DNA of 57,772 bases, taken from contig CANGBH010000011.1 of assembly GCA_947451935.1 (NCBI GenBank), positions 1 through 57,772 on the forward strand, given 5' to 3'. The position numbers were made by a program, and so were the translations under genes. Below are positions 42,542 through 51,734 of this stretch, piece by piece. How positions within the stretch are numbered: the first letter of the stretch is position 1; every line of letters starts with the position of its first letter. The DNA is from Chitinophagaceae bacterium (GTDB lineage Bacteria > Bacteroidota > Bacteroidia > Chitinophagales > Chitinophagaceae). Below the pieces are notes generated by a model. The model searched no databases, had not been told where the DNA came from, and worked only from the letters and a program-made list of their open reading frames with translations.

Positions 42542-45022
42542 ATGCTGAATGGCTATATGTTCATTCTTATGAATGTAATTAATTCTTGCCTGACTCTAAT
42601 TTCAGGTGGCGGAAATGAATTTTATACAAAATACAATACAATCATTTATTCCACTACAGATACGATGAGTCCTACTCCTTATATCATCAAGTCTTTGAAA
42701 GAAGTTAAGCTAACAGCTCCAAAGATTCCATATGAATTGAGCGGAGACACCATGACGTATGATGTGAATAAATATAAGTCTATAGAAACGGTTAAACTAG
42801 AGGATGTTTTAAAAAAAATAGACGGATTTTCAGTTGATCCAAATGGTAAAATATCATTTCTGGGGAAAGAAATTAAAAAAATATATCTCGATGGAGAGGA
42901 CTTATCTGGGAACCACTATACTTTATTGTCCAAAGTTGTTCAGGCAAATTCTGTTTCTAAGATTCAACTAATTAATAATTTTAATGAGAACCGATTGCTT
43001 AAGGAAATTAATTCCTCATCGGATATAGCATTAAACTTGAGAATGGCTGATGATGTTAAAAATAGATTGAGTTCAACTATCAAAGCTGACTATTCCTTCA
43101 ACAATTATGGAGGATTTGATGCCTCACTTCTAGCATTATATAAAAAAATTAAAGCAGTCTCCTCTGCAACAGCTAATAATATTGCTAAAGAAAAAATAAA
43201 TCAAATTAATGATCAGTTGGACTTATCATTTGACAAAATGTCATCAGACAATGAGTTTAATCTAATTAGTGATTTTATTCAAAATGGTAAGATTATACCC
43301 CCTAACTTAAATTTCACATATACTCTTTTTAACTATGACAAACAATTATCAACTTGTTTTACTGTTAAGCCAAGTGCGAATAGTCATCTTCGCATAATAG
43401 GATCTGGGAGTAATCTGAAATTATCATTACAAGACTTTTCAAATCAAACGATAAAGTCCATTCAAGATTCTTGGAAATTCGACTCTAATAGAAAAACCAA
43501 AGATCATTCAAAATCATCTGATTACGCTATTGAATATAAGGTGGATAATACCAGAAATAGAATCTTCACATACAAAGTGTATTTAACAAGTAATCATATG
43601 ATGAATGACTATAATGAAAAACGTATGACCAATTTATTCGATACAATAAATCAAAAAATGATTCTAATTGATAAAGATTATTTCATCAGTTTAAATGAAA
43701 CGTATAAAATAAAACAAAATCATCTTCTTAATCTTGAATATTCTTTTGGAAAACGAGAAATCGCGAATGATTCATATGTACTGTCAACTCTACCTGAACG
43801 AATGATTTATCAATCTGTTATTTTATCATCCTACAAGCAGTATCATGCAACTCGAGTATATTCTCATCAATTCAATTTGTATATATTGAGTAAGAAAAAG
43901 TTTGGGAGTTTGAAATATGGCGTCAATTTCAAAAAATTCAATTCAAATTCATGTAATAAAATTAATAATGATTTGTTTCAAGATCATACTTTATTAGTCA
44001 ATTTACCATACCAATATGGTATGTATACTTCATCATTATATACTCATATCATACTACAGAAGTATAAATATTTTACTTATTCTTTATATTCTTCCCTTGG
44101 GTATTCATATTCATTTATATCTCCTCGAAGTAAGTCAAGTTCTTTGCTATATAATTATCACTTGAGCTTATCCTATAAAAGAAAGCCGTTGAGTGTTTTT
44201 TCATTTGAAATCGAGGGCAAAAATTCTATCACTGATTTATATACTAATTTTTCCTATCCTTTATTAACTGGAATATCTTCTACGTTGTTTGGGTCTAACA
44301 ATATGACTCTACCTAAAATAGTACTTTTTATGACAAACTATAATTATACAAATCTATATAAGGCATTTTCATTTAGTTATTCGATTTCAAGCATCTATTC
44401 TTCCGGGGACAATATCTTATCAAGTAATTTAAATCCTAATAACACTATCTTAACGTTTTTCAAAAATACTGGCACAAACTACTTATCAGTATTTTGTAAA
44501 ATAGATAAATACATTCATCCTCTTAAGTTAAAACTTGCGTATATATTTCAATTCAATAGTTCTAAAATCCCAAATTTAATTGATGGAGTATTGGATAAGC
44601 CATCCATGTTAAATACTTCGAATAATATTGGTTTGACTACTGCTTGGGATTCAAAAATTCAGATGGAATTTAATTTACAAGAATCTAATTTATCTTATCA
44701 TAGTAAGTATCTAAATTCAATTATTGGCAAGTCTTTGGTTAATTTTGAAATTGGGCAGAAGATAAACTATCATTTTTCAAAAAATGCTATGATAGTAGTA
44801 CGTGCTAAGCATCTCAAGAGCAAGATGCTTCAAAGTCTAAATTTATTAGACGGAATTATTCAATTTCAAAATAAAAAAAATATGCTTTTTACATTCACTC
44901 TCCATAATCTCCTAAATAATAAATCATTTACTGAGAATATTATATCACAAAATTCAATATCTGAAAGAATATTTTATCTTGTACCTCGCTACATACTTTT
45001 CGGAATAAATTATAGTTTTTAA
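42542..45022 (+). CDS. TonB-receptor-like outer-membrane beta-barrel protein lacking the regulatory domain
   Basis: 826 residues from the ATG at 42542, 2 bp after the GLPGLI stop. The plug-like region has VKLEDVLKKIDGFSVDPNGK and ISFLGKEIKKIYLDGEDL, as in the large GLPGLI-linked receptors, but the N-terminal carboxypeptidase-regulatory domain those normally have is missing; only a short hydrophobic start (MFILMNVINSCLTLI) is left. The rest is barrel-like, with many Y, N and S and a C-terminal aromatic strand (YILFGINYSF). Base composition is clearly more AT-rich than the neighbours. Ends 1 bp from the convergent GH10-like gene. Confidence 0.8.
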   Translation: MLNGYMFILMNVINSCLTLISGGGNEFYTKYNTIIYSTTDTMSPTPYIIKSLKEVKLTAPKIPYELSGDTMTYDVNKYKSIETVKLEDVLKKIDGFSVDPNGKISFLGKEIKKIYLDGEDLSGNHYTLLSKVVQANSVSKIQLINNFNENRLLKEINSSSDIALNLRMADDVKNRLSSTIKADYSFNNYGGFDASLLALYKKIKAVSSATANNIAKEKINQINDQLDLSFDKMSSDNEFNLISDFIQNGKIIPPNLNFTYTLFNYDKQLSTCFTVKPSANSHLRIIGSGSNLKLSLQDFSNQTIKSIQDSWKFDSNRKTKDHSKSSDYAIEYKVDNTRNRIFTYKVYLTSNHMMNDYNEKRMTNLFDTINQKMILIDKDYFISLNETYKIKQNHLLNLEYSFGKREIANDSYVLSTLPERMIYQSVILSSYKQYHATRVYSHQFNLYILSKKKFGSLKYGVNFKKFNSNSCNKINNDLFQDHTLLVNLPYQYGMYTSSLYTHIILQKYKYFTYSLYSSLGYSYSFISPRSKSSSLLYNYHLSLSYKRKPLSVFSFEIEGKNSITDLYTNFSYPLLTGISSTLFGSNNMTLPKIVLFMTNYNYTNLYKAFSFSYSISSIYSSGDNILSSNLNPNNTILTFFKNTGTNYLSVFCKIDKYIHPLKLKLAYIFQFNSSKIPNLIDGVLDKPSMLNTSNNIGLTTAWDSKIQMEFNLQESNLSYHSKYLNSIIGKSLVNFEIGQKINYHFSKNAMIVVRAKHLKSKMLQSLNLLDGIIQFQNKKNMLFTFTLHNLLNNKSFTENIISQNSISERIFYLVPRYILFGINYSF

Positions 45023-45023
45023 T

Positions 45024-46709
45024 TTACATAGGAATAGAAATAATTTTTTGAATACTTTCATTCCCAACCCTATTCACTGCAGTTACTATTATGTTTTTTA
45101 GAATTTTTTCGTTACCTGAATTATCTTTTACTTTTTTCTTCAATGAAAATGAAATTTCGTTTAGCGTACATATTTTGTATTCCCATGTATTTTCATATTC
45201 GTAGTATAATACCCATTTGAATATAGATTCATTTTTCTTTTTTTCTTTCCATTTTATATTAATCATTTCATCATCATTAGAAATAAACACATTTGGTATA
45301 TCTGGTATTTGGTCATCTAACCAACTGCTTTTTGGTATAAGTGCTTCATACTTATATGGGCCATCTAATAAATTACTAGAAAGAATACTATTTTTTTTCA
45401 GTGAGGAAATATTCCAATGGACAGCTCCTATACTCTTTGGAATTAACTCATGCGTTAATGCAATTTCATCTAACACTTCCTGATTGCTTTCTGCACTTGG
45501 ATTTTTGTTAACTACATTTATTCCAGGCCATAGATGACGTTGAAATGTATTTTCACTTTGCCACCATTTAAGTAAATCTGGAAAGCGTTGTCCATCTTTG
45601 TTGATGGGCCAATAGAGTTGTGGAGAGAAATAATCAATCCATCCTTTATTCAACCAAAGCTTAGCATCAGCATATAATTTATCATATTGATCAAATCCTT
45701 TAACGGTTGATGGATAGCCCGGTCTGTATATTCCAAAAGGACTCAAGCCAAATTTTACATACTTCTTTTCAGCCTTTATTTCTTTATATAATCTTTCTAT
45801 TAATGTGTTTACTGCATTTCGTCTCCAATCACCTCTAGATAAATTTCCTCCATTATTTATGTATATGTTCCAACTTTTATCATCAGGGAAATCTTTTCCA
45901 CCATTGTATGAGGGGTATGGATAAAAATAATCATCAAAATGAATTCCATCAACATCGTACCTCTTAACAATGTCCATAACCACTTCTGATGTCTTGTCTT
46001 GTGTTGCTTTTAGGGATGGATCCATCCACCAATATCCTTCCTCAAGTTGATACACCATTTCTGGGTTCTTTTTTATAATTGATTCTTGACTGATGGTTTT
46101 ACCTTTTACATGATAAGCCCTATATGGGTTTAGCCAAGCATGCAATTCCAATCCCCGTTTATGGGCTTCTTCAATCCAAAATGTAAGTGGGTCGTAAAAG
46201 GGTTCTGGTGGAATGCCTTGCTCTCCCGTAAGAAAATAAGACCATGGTTCAAGTTTACTTTTGTAAAGAGCATCAGCCTGAGGGCGTACTTGTAGAATGA
46301 CTGCATTGAATTGATTCTTTTTCAAAAAATCAAGTAGTTCGATCGCTTCAGCTTGTTGCTCATAAGAGGAGAGTCCTGGTCTACTTGGCCAATCAATATT
46401 GTCTACTGTAGCAATCCATGCTGCTCTGAATTCTCTAATTGGAACTATTGTTGGATTAGAATGTATAACAGAAGTAATTAATACATGCTCTTGTTTATCT
46501 TCTTTGTTGGTTGTGGGTGTACTTTCTCGATTTATATTTTTCTCTTGCTTTTGGGTTGTTGGCATTGGCTTTATCAAAACCTCTTCCTGGCTTTTAACCC
46601 TTTTAAGTTGTATTTTTTCACTAAGTTCTTTAATTGCTGAGCAACCAGTTAGTAGACAAAACAGGATAATTAGGAGTATTGGACTTTTTTTACAGCTCAT
46701 GAATGTCAT
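45024..46709 (-). CDS. Family 10-like glycosylhydrolase (GHL10/DUF187) lipoprotein
   Basis: 561 residues from the ATG at 46709 (another in-frame ATG lies at 46700; upstream only a TTG). The signal has a lipobox (LLTGCS). The TIM-barrel domain starts at about 75: EFRAAWIATVDNIDWPSRPG, FNAVILQVRPQADALYKS, GLELHAWLNPYR, DVDGIHFDDYFYPYPSY, WIDYFSPQLYWP. A fibronectin-like domain ends it. The family is linked to peptidoglycan or polysaccharide cleavage. A decayed copy of residues near the LELHAW motif lies at 51391-51510. Confidence 0.92.
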   Translation of the reverse strand: MTFMSCKKSPILLIILFCLLTGCSAIKELSEKIQLKRVKSQEEVLIKPMPTTQKQEKNINRESTPTTNKEDKQEHVLITSVIHSNPTIVPIREFRAAWIATVDNIDWPSRPGLSSYEQQAEAIELLDFLKKNQFNAVILQVRPQADALYKSKLEPWSYFLTGEQGIPPEPFYDPLTFWIEEAHKRGLELHAWLNPYRAYHVKGKTISQESIIKKNPEMVYQLEEGYWWMDPSLKATQDKTSEVVMDIVKRYDVDGIHFDDYFYPYPSYNGGKDFPDDKSWNIYINNGGNLSRGDWRRNAVNTLIERLYKEIKAEKKYVKFGLSPFGIYRPGYPSTVKGFDQYDKLYADAKLWLNKGWIDYFSPQLYWPINKDGQRFPDLLKWWQSENTFQRHLWPGINVVNKNPSAESNQEVLDEIALTHELIPKSIGAVHWNISSLKKNSILSSNLLDGPYKYEALIPKSSWLDDQIPDIPNVFISNDDEMINIKWKEKKKNESIFKWVLYYEYENTWEYKICTLNEISFSLKKKVKDNSGNEKILKNIIVTAVNRVGNESIQKIISIPM

Positions 46710-46900
46710 TTGGGCAAATTTACCAATCAATAATCTAATTTGAACTTGTCCAAATAAAAAATTGAATGATATTGTAAGTTGGCTATATGTTAAATAAGTG
46801 TTTTAAGAAATATTGCTTAGCTTTTTATCATTTGGTGAAAGTTGTTTTTTGATTAACAGATCTACTGCTTTTATATTGATTTTAAATTATAATTTCTGTT

Positions 46901-47032
46901 ATGGCTAAACATAATCCATCTACTCGAAGGAAGTTTATGTTTACTTCCATTTCAGGTATTCTTGGGGCAACTATAAAAACAGGTATTTTACTTTTAGATT
47001 TAACACCACAAAATAACCACTGTACTATTTGA
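46901..47032 (+). pseudogene. Stub of a Tat-exported protein (43 codons)
   Basis: A short frame MAKHNPSTRRKFMFTSISGI begins with a twin-arginine signal (STRRKFMFTS) and then runs into ILGATIKTGILLLDLTPQ before a stop at 47030. Tat signals normally precede domains of several hundred residues, and nothing recognisable follows in any frame. I read it as the N-terminal remnant of a lost gene, but a small real protein cannot be excluded. Confidence 0.5.
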
Positions 47033-47347
47033 TTTAATAGAAAGGGGGATTGAAGTATACACAAATATCCATCATTCTATCCTTTTGGGTATAATATAGT
47101 TAACTAGTCAGCTTAAAATGGTTATATGTGCTCATATAACGTTTGAAAGTGTAATACACTGAAAAGCTATCCATTTCTTTATTGTTTCTGACTTATTAAA
47201 ATTCTAGCATACTTTTTAATATCCCTAATATTTGTTAGATATAAGTGATAAAAAATGTAATTACTTTGATAGAATCTCAAAGCAAGAATTATCAATTTTT
47301 AATGCTATTTCTAAAGGGCATTGAACAATTGTACGCATCATCACTCT
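47033..47347. other. AT-rich intergenic stretch without recognisable features
   Basis: Between the Tat stub and the M43 protease gene I see no gene, repeat, terminator or promoter box that fits TAnnTTTG. The stretch is very AT-rich and presumably contains the promoter of the protease-porP pair. Confidence 0.5.
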
Positions 47348-50300
47348 ATGAACATTTCAGTAAAAAATATATTCATTGCTTTTTTGTTTTTTATTTTTTC
47401 TGAGGCACAATCACAGGCACAGAATCAATCGATAGGGGTTGATAAGTGTGGGTTCGACTTATATATGAACAATCTTAGGCTAAATGCAGCCTATTCTGCT
47501 AATGAAAAGACAATTAATGCACTTATAAAACAAAAAAATCAAGCGAAAGTTGATTCAAGTTCAGCGAAGATGCATCCAAACAATAGTGGGCTTTCTCAAA
47601 CTCCATTTGATTCGTCAGCACCTGATTCGATTTATTCAATTCCAATTGTATTTCATATTATAAACAATAATCCTGAATCCACCACCAATCAAATGATTGC
47701 CAATGTTGTAAAGGAGTTAAACGACGCCTTTGCACACAGGGGTAATTATGGATTTGATGCATTAGGTGTTCACACGGGTATCGAATTTTGTTTGGCAAAG
47801 ATTGCACCAGATGGAGGCAAATCGACTGGCATAGACAGGATAAAAAGTTATTATGAAAATATTGATTTTGATCTTGATGGAAGGGAACTTAACAAATTGG
47901 TTCAGTGGGATAGCACCAAATATATAAATGTATGGCTGGTGAACTCCGTTGTGGGTGAATTACCAGGCAGCACATTTGAATGTGGCGGATGGGTAAGGTA
48001 TGGAATAATTGGATATGCCAGTACCGGAGGAGGAATTGTCATTAACAGCTTAGACATTCCTATACTAGTTCACGAGTTAGGGCACTCCCTTTCTCTTCTC
48101 CATACCTTTGCTGGGGGATGTTCCAACAATGATTGTACCATAGACGGAGATTTGGTATGCGATACTCCTCCTGATCAAACAACTAGAAATGTCGCTTGCA
48201 ATAGTCCAGACAATTCATGTAGCAGTGATACAGCATCAGGTTCATTTTACATAGATGTTCCTGATAACGTGACTAATTTTATGGATTTTGGAGGATCATG
48301 TCCATCAGTCTTCACGCGTGGTCAGGCAGATAGGATGCGGGCTTTTGCTGAAATTCTTTTCGGTAATGGGCTATTCAAAAACAATCTCTGTGTTTTGCCA
48401 TGCGACACAACAACTGAAGCCAAATTCAATTGGGATAAAAATCCATATCCAACAAAGGGTGATCTAGTTCAATTCAACAACATTTCAAATGGTTCTTCAG
48501 ATTTTAATTGGTACTTGAATGGTGTGCTGGTATCATCAGCCAAAAACTACTCCCATGTTTTTGCCGATACAGGAAGGTACGAAGTGAAGTTGGTAGCTTA
48601 CAGCCCAGGCAGAACCTGCAGCAATACCTACATCGGTTATGTTATAGTGAATTGCGGCGTCGACGCTCGATTCTCCCCAAACGAACGAATTATTGCATCT
48701 AGAAAGGGTATTTACAAAGACGCTGGCTTATTTATAAACACATCGAATGGGGCAAATAACTACAACTGGTATGTTACAGAAATTGCAACAAGTACTAAAA
48801 CAATGGTGAGTACTCAGAAAGACTTGTTGTATGATTTTTTAACTCCTGGTTTTTATTCCATTCGACTTGTAGCGTCAAAAGGAAGTTGTATTGACACATC
48901 AAATACATACACACTCCGTGTGTTAGATCCTGCACCAGAAGGGTCTGTCAATATACGTTCTGTTAATTGTTATAAGGATGATTTTATACGGATTGTTTTT
49001 ACTGTTAATAACAATGGATTCGACACGATACCAAAAGGAACATCCATTCGTTTTTACGACAAGCTACCAGGTGAGGCAGGAAGGCAGTTGGTTGACAAAC
49101 CATTTCTGATAAACTACAACATCCTTGGCAACTGCCAGATAGAATTCACGCAAATCATTAAGGCCAATAGGCCCAAGCAAGATACGCTTACCTTAGTTTT
49201 TGATGAAGAAAATAAAGTTGCTGAAAGCAATGAATTAAACAATAACTCTGCAACTAGTATTTTTCAATATAGAATTTCTATTAATCCTGGTGACACAACA
49301 GTATACAGCAATACAGACTTACAGTTCAACTTAATCAATCAACATGATGCAGTGTTGAATATAAAATGGACAACCCCTGCACAAATAAATTGTGTAACAT
49401 GTTCCAATCCCATCATAAAAATAAAAGACACAACTCTTGTCAAGGTAGACACCCGAAGCATCTATAATTGCACTGGCTCCGCAGAAACTATTGTCAACGT
49501 TATTCCTATAGATATTTCAATCACAAAAGAAAATATTTTTTGTTATCAAATTGACAGTTTGATGATTGAGTCCACAGTTTGCTTGGGTAACAATTATACG
49601 GAATTAAAAAAGAATATCGAAGTGCGATACTATGATGCGGACACTAGTTCTTCAGAAGAAAAATATCTTGGTTCTGGATATATTGACAAAACAACTGTCT
49701 TTGATAAAGGATGTGTGAAAATAAAGCATTTAATTCGCCGATCAGAAACAGGCAATGTTTTTATGTATTTGAACAGTGATCAAGTTCAGTTTGAGTTGAA
49801 TTTGAATAACAACAGTGCCAGCATTTCATACAAACCCATTTCCATTCAAGTAAATCCGATGGTGTCTAATGTATACAGAGGTGATCCTGTACAGCTAACG
49901 CTTACGAATACAGGCGAACCATATATAAGCTTAAAATGGACACCGGATTCCATATTGAATTGCAAAAATTGCCCGACACCAATTTCAATTACAAATTCAG
50001 GTATATTAATAAAGGCCTATGCAACTACAGTATACAACTGTGTTGATTCAGCAGAAATAAAAATAAATACTTTTTACAAATCACATATTGCGATACCCAA
50101 TGTATTTACACCAGATGGCGATGGATTAAATGATTATTTCTACATTATTGGTGGCATGGATGTGGTAACAGTGAAATTGCTTCAAGTATTCAACAGGTGG
50201 GGAGAGCGAGTATTTGAATCTAAAAACACGAAGGCCAATGAATACAGTACTGGTTGGAATGGCAACTTCAAGGGCAATAAAGCCCCCTTGGGGACCTATG

Positions 50301-50374
50301 TTTATTTTACAACTGTTACCACACAATCAGGGAAAGAAGAATCGTATAAAGGAACAATCACACTTATTAGATGA
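47348..50374 (+). CDS. M43 metalloprotease with PKD/CARDB domains and T9SS type B sorting tail
   Basis: 1008 residues from the ATG at 47348 (the frame is open to a TTG at 47321). After the signal peptide (FIAFLFFIFSEAQSQA) comes a pappalysin-type (M43) zinc site HELGHSLSLLH at His242, Glu243, His246 and His252, with the Met-turn in NFMDFGGSCP. PKD-like domains (FNWYLNGVLVSSAKNYSHVF) and CARDB-like domains follow. The C-terminus IPNVFTPDGDGLNDYF and FNRWGERVFES is the gliding-motility-associated (CHU_C, type B) sorting domain. It is secreted by the T9SS, and its stop overlaps the start of porP/sprF. Confidence 0.93.
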   Translation: MNISVKNIFIAFLFFIFSEAQSQAQNQSIGVDKCGFDLYMNNLRLNAAYSANEKTINALIKQKNQAKVDSSSAKMHPNNSGLSQTPFDSSAPDSIYSIPIVFHIINNNPESTTNQMIANVVKELNDAFAHRGNYGFDALGVHTGIEFCLAKIAPDGGKSTGIDRIKSYYENIDFDLDGRELNKLVQWDSTKYINVWLVNSVVGELPGSTFECGGWVRYGIIGYASTGGGIVINSLDIPILVHELGHSLSLLHTFAGGCSNNDCTIDGDLVCDTPPDQTTRNVACNSPDNSCSSDTASGSFYIDVPDNVTNFMDFGGSCPSVFTRGQADRMRAFAEILFGNGLFKNNLCVLPCDTTTEAKFNWDKNPYPTKGDLVQFNNISNGSSDFNWYLNGVLVSSAKNYSHVFADTGRYEVKLVAYSPGRTCSNTYIGYVIVNCGVDARFSPNERIIASRKGIYKDAGLFINTSNGANNYNWYVTEIATSTKTMVSTQKDLLYDFLTPGFYSIRLVASKGSCIDTSNTYTLRVLDPAPEGSVNIRSVNCYKDDFIRIVFTVNNNGFDTIPKGTSIRFYDKLPGEAGRQLVDKPFLINYNILGNCQIEFTQIIKANRPKQDTLTLVFDEENKVAESNELNNNSATSIFQYRISINPGDTTVYSNTDLQFNLINQHDAVLNIKWTTPAQINCVTCSNPIIKIKDTTLVKVDTRSIYNCTGSAETIVNVIPIDISITKENIFCYQIDSLMIESTVCLGNNYTELKKNIEVRYYDADTSSSEEKYLGSGYIDKTTVFDKGCVKIKHLIRRSETGNVFMYLNSDQVQFELNLNNNSASISYKPISIQVNPMVSNVYRGDPVQLTLTNTGEPYISLKWTPDSILNCKNCPTPISITNSGILIKAYATTVYNCVDSAEIKINTFYKSHIAIPNVFTPDGDGLNDYFYIIGGMDVVTVKLLQVFNRWGERVFESKNTKANEYSTGWNGNFKGNKAPLGTYVYFTTVTTQSGKEESYKGTITLIR

Positions 50375-51387
50375 TCATGTTGAATAGATTTTTTTTACTC
50401 TTTATACTAACTGTTTTCGTCTATACAACTAACGCACAGGACCCTCATTTTTCGCAATTTTTTTCCTCACCCTTAACCTTGAATCCTGCTAATACAGGAA
50501 ATTTCACTGGCCATTTTAGGGCTGTTGGTAACTATAGAAATCAGTGGCCAACCTTTGCTGATGCTTATACAACTTCTACCCTTTCTATAGATGGTTCGGT
50601 ATTTAAAAAACTCACTCCAAGTAACGACAAAATAAGCGTAGGCTTAATGATGCATTCAGACAAATCAGGGAATGGCATTTTAAAAGAAAATTTTATTGCA
50701 CTGTCGATATCTTATGCAAAGCGGCTTGATGATAAGGGCAGACATACCATCATAACAGGATTTCAAGGTGCTTTTTCAAAAATGAGTTTTGATGAAACAA
50801 AGGCAGATTTTGAAGATGAGTTAACGGCATCGGGATTTACACTGCGGTCGTCAGAATATTTTTTGACAAAAAAACTGGGGAAATCATCAGTTGACATGAG
50901 TGCAGGAATTCTCTACAAAGCCTCTACCACGGATAAAAATCTTTTTTATTTTGGCACATCAATTTATCACTTAATGAAACCGAAGATTGGATTCATTGAC
51001 AAAAACTATTTTATCGAACCACGGATTAATCTGCAAGCGGGTAGTTATTTTCCCATTGGATATTTTACGACCTTGCATTCAAGTGTTCAATTTCAACATC
51101 AATCACGATACAATGAAATAATTCTAGGTTCAGCAATCAGCTATTTTTACAGCACACACCCATCAAATTATTACGAGTTCTATGCGGGCCTCTGGTTGCG
51201 AAATAAAGATGCAATCATACCTTATATAGGCATCGAATGGAATAATGTTAGGGCCGGATTTTCCTATGATGTCAATTATTCAAAGACCAAACCACTGTCT
51301 AGGTTGTATCAAAGCAGTGAATTTTCGTTGTTATATATAATCCGAGGTGAAGATGATGTAAATGGTGCCCAATGTGCAAAATTCTAA
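50371..51387 (+). CDS. PorP/SprF family type IX secretion membrane protein
   Basis: 338 residues. The signal peptide (FFLLFILTVFVYTTNA) is followed by the family start QDPHFSQFFSSPLTLNPANTG, which is diagnostic, and the rest is barrel-like. PorP/SprF proteins act with T9SS type B cargo, probably as the surface anchor or secretion partner. The start overlaps the protease stop (ATGA), so the pair is co-translated; the protease upstream is the likely cargo. Confidence 0.93.
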   Translation: MIMLNRFFLLFILTVFVYTTNAQDPHFSQFFSSPLTLNPANTGNFTGHFRAVGNYRNQWPTFADAYTTSTLSIDGSVFKKLTPSNDKISVGLMMHSDKSGNGILKENFIALSISYAKRLDDKGRHTIITGFQGAFSKMSFDETKADFEDELTASGFTLRSSEYFLTKKLGKSSVDMSAGILYKASTTDKNLFYFGTSIYHLMKPKIGFIDKNYFIEPRINLQAGSYFPIGYFTTLHSSVQFQHQSRYNEIILGSAISYFYSTHPSNYYEFYAGLWLRNKDAIIPYIGIEWNNVRAGFSYDVNYSKTKPLSRLYQSSEFSLLYIIRGEDDVNGAQCAKF

Positions 51388-51390
51388 ATC

Positions 51391-51510
51391 CAAACGTGCA
51401 ATTCCAATCCACGTTTTTGTGCATCTTCAATCCAAAATGAAAGTCAATCATACTAAGGGTTGGATGGTATACCTTGCTGCCCCAGTAAGAAAATAAGGCC
51501 ATGGTTCAAA
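51391..51510 (-). pseudogene. Decayed duplicate of part of the GH10-like glycosylhydrolase gene
   Basis: This 120-bp stretch aligns with 46132-46252 inside the intact GH10-like gene. On the minus strand it reads WIEDAQKRGLELHVW, against WIEEAHKRGLELHAW in the intact gene, and EPWPYFLTG against EPWSYFLTG. A one-base insertion and in-frame stops have destroyed the frame. The rest of the gap to 51734 shows nothing recognisable. Confidence 0.85.
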
Positions 51511-51734
51511 AACCTCTTCTTTTCACCTATTACGTATATTTTGACTCAATATTTCAATAAAACCATTCGAAGCGCTTCCTAAACTGATAAGTTTACGCCA
51601 AAGTACAATTTTTAGGGCCTCTTTTCGTTTAATATTTCGCACTATCCCTTGTATCTTAATGAATTAGACTATAATTTTAGCCTTCTTCTTGATGTTTTTG
51701 ATAACTATTATCCGATAAACAAAGCTCGTTTATT

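Noticed and set aside
51299-51502. A 67-codon minus-strand frame over the end of porP and the gap
   Set aside because: It runs in the wrong phase through the decayed glycosylhydrolase copy and antisense to porP.
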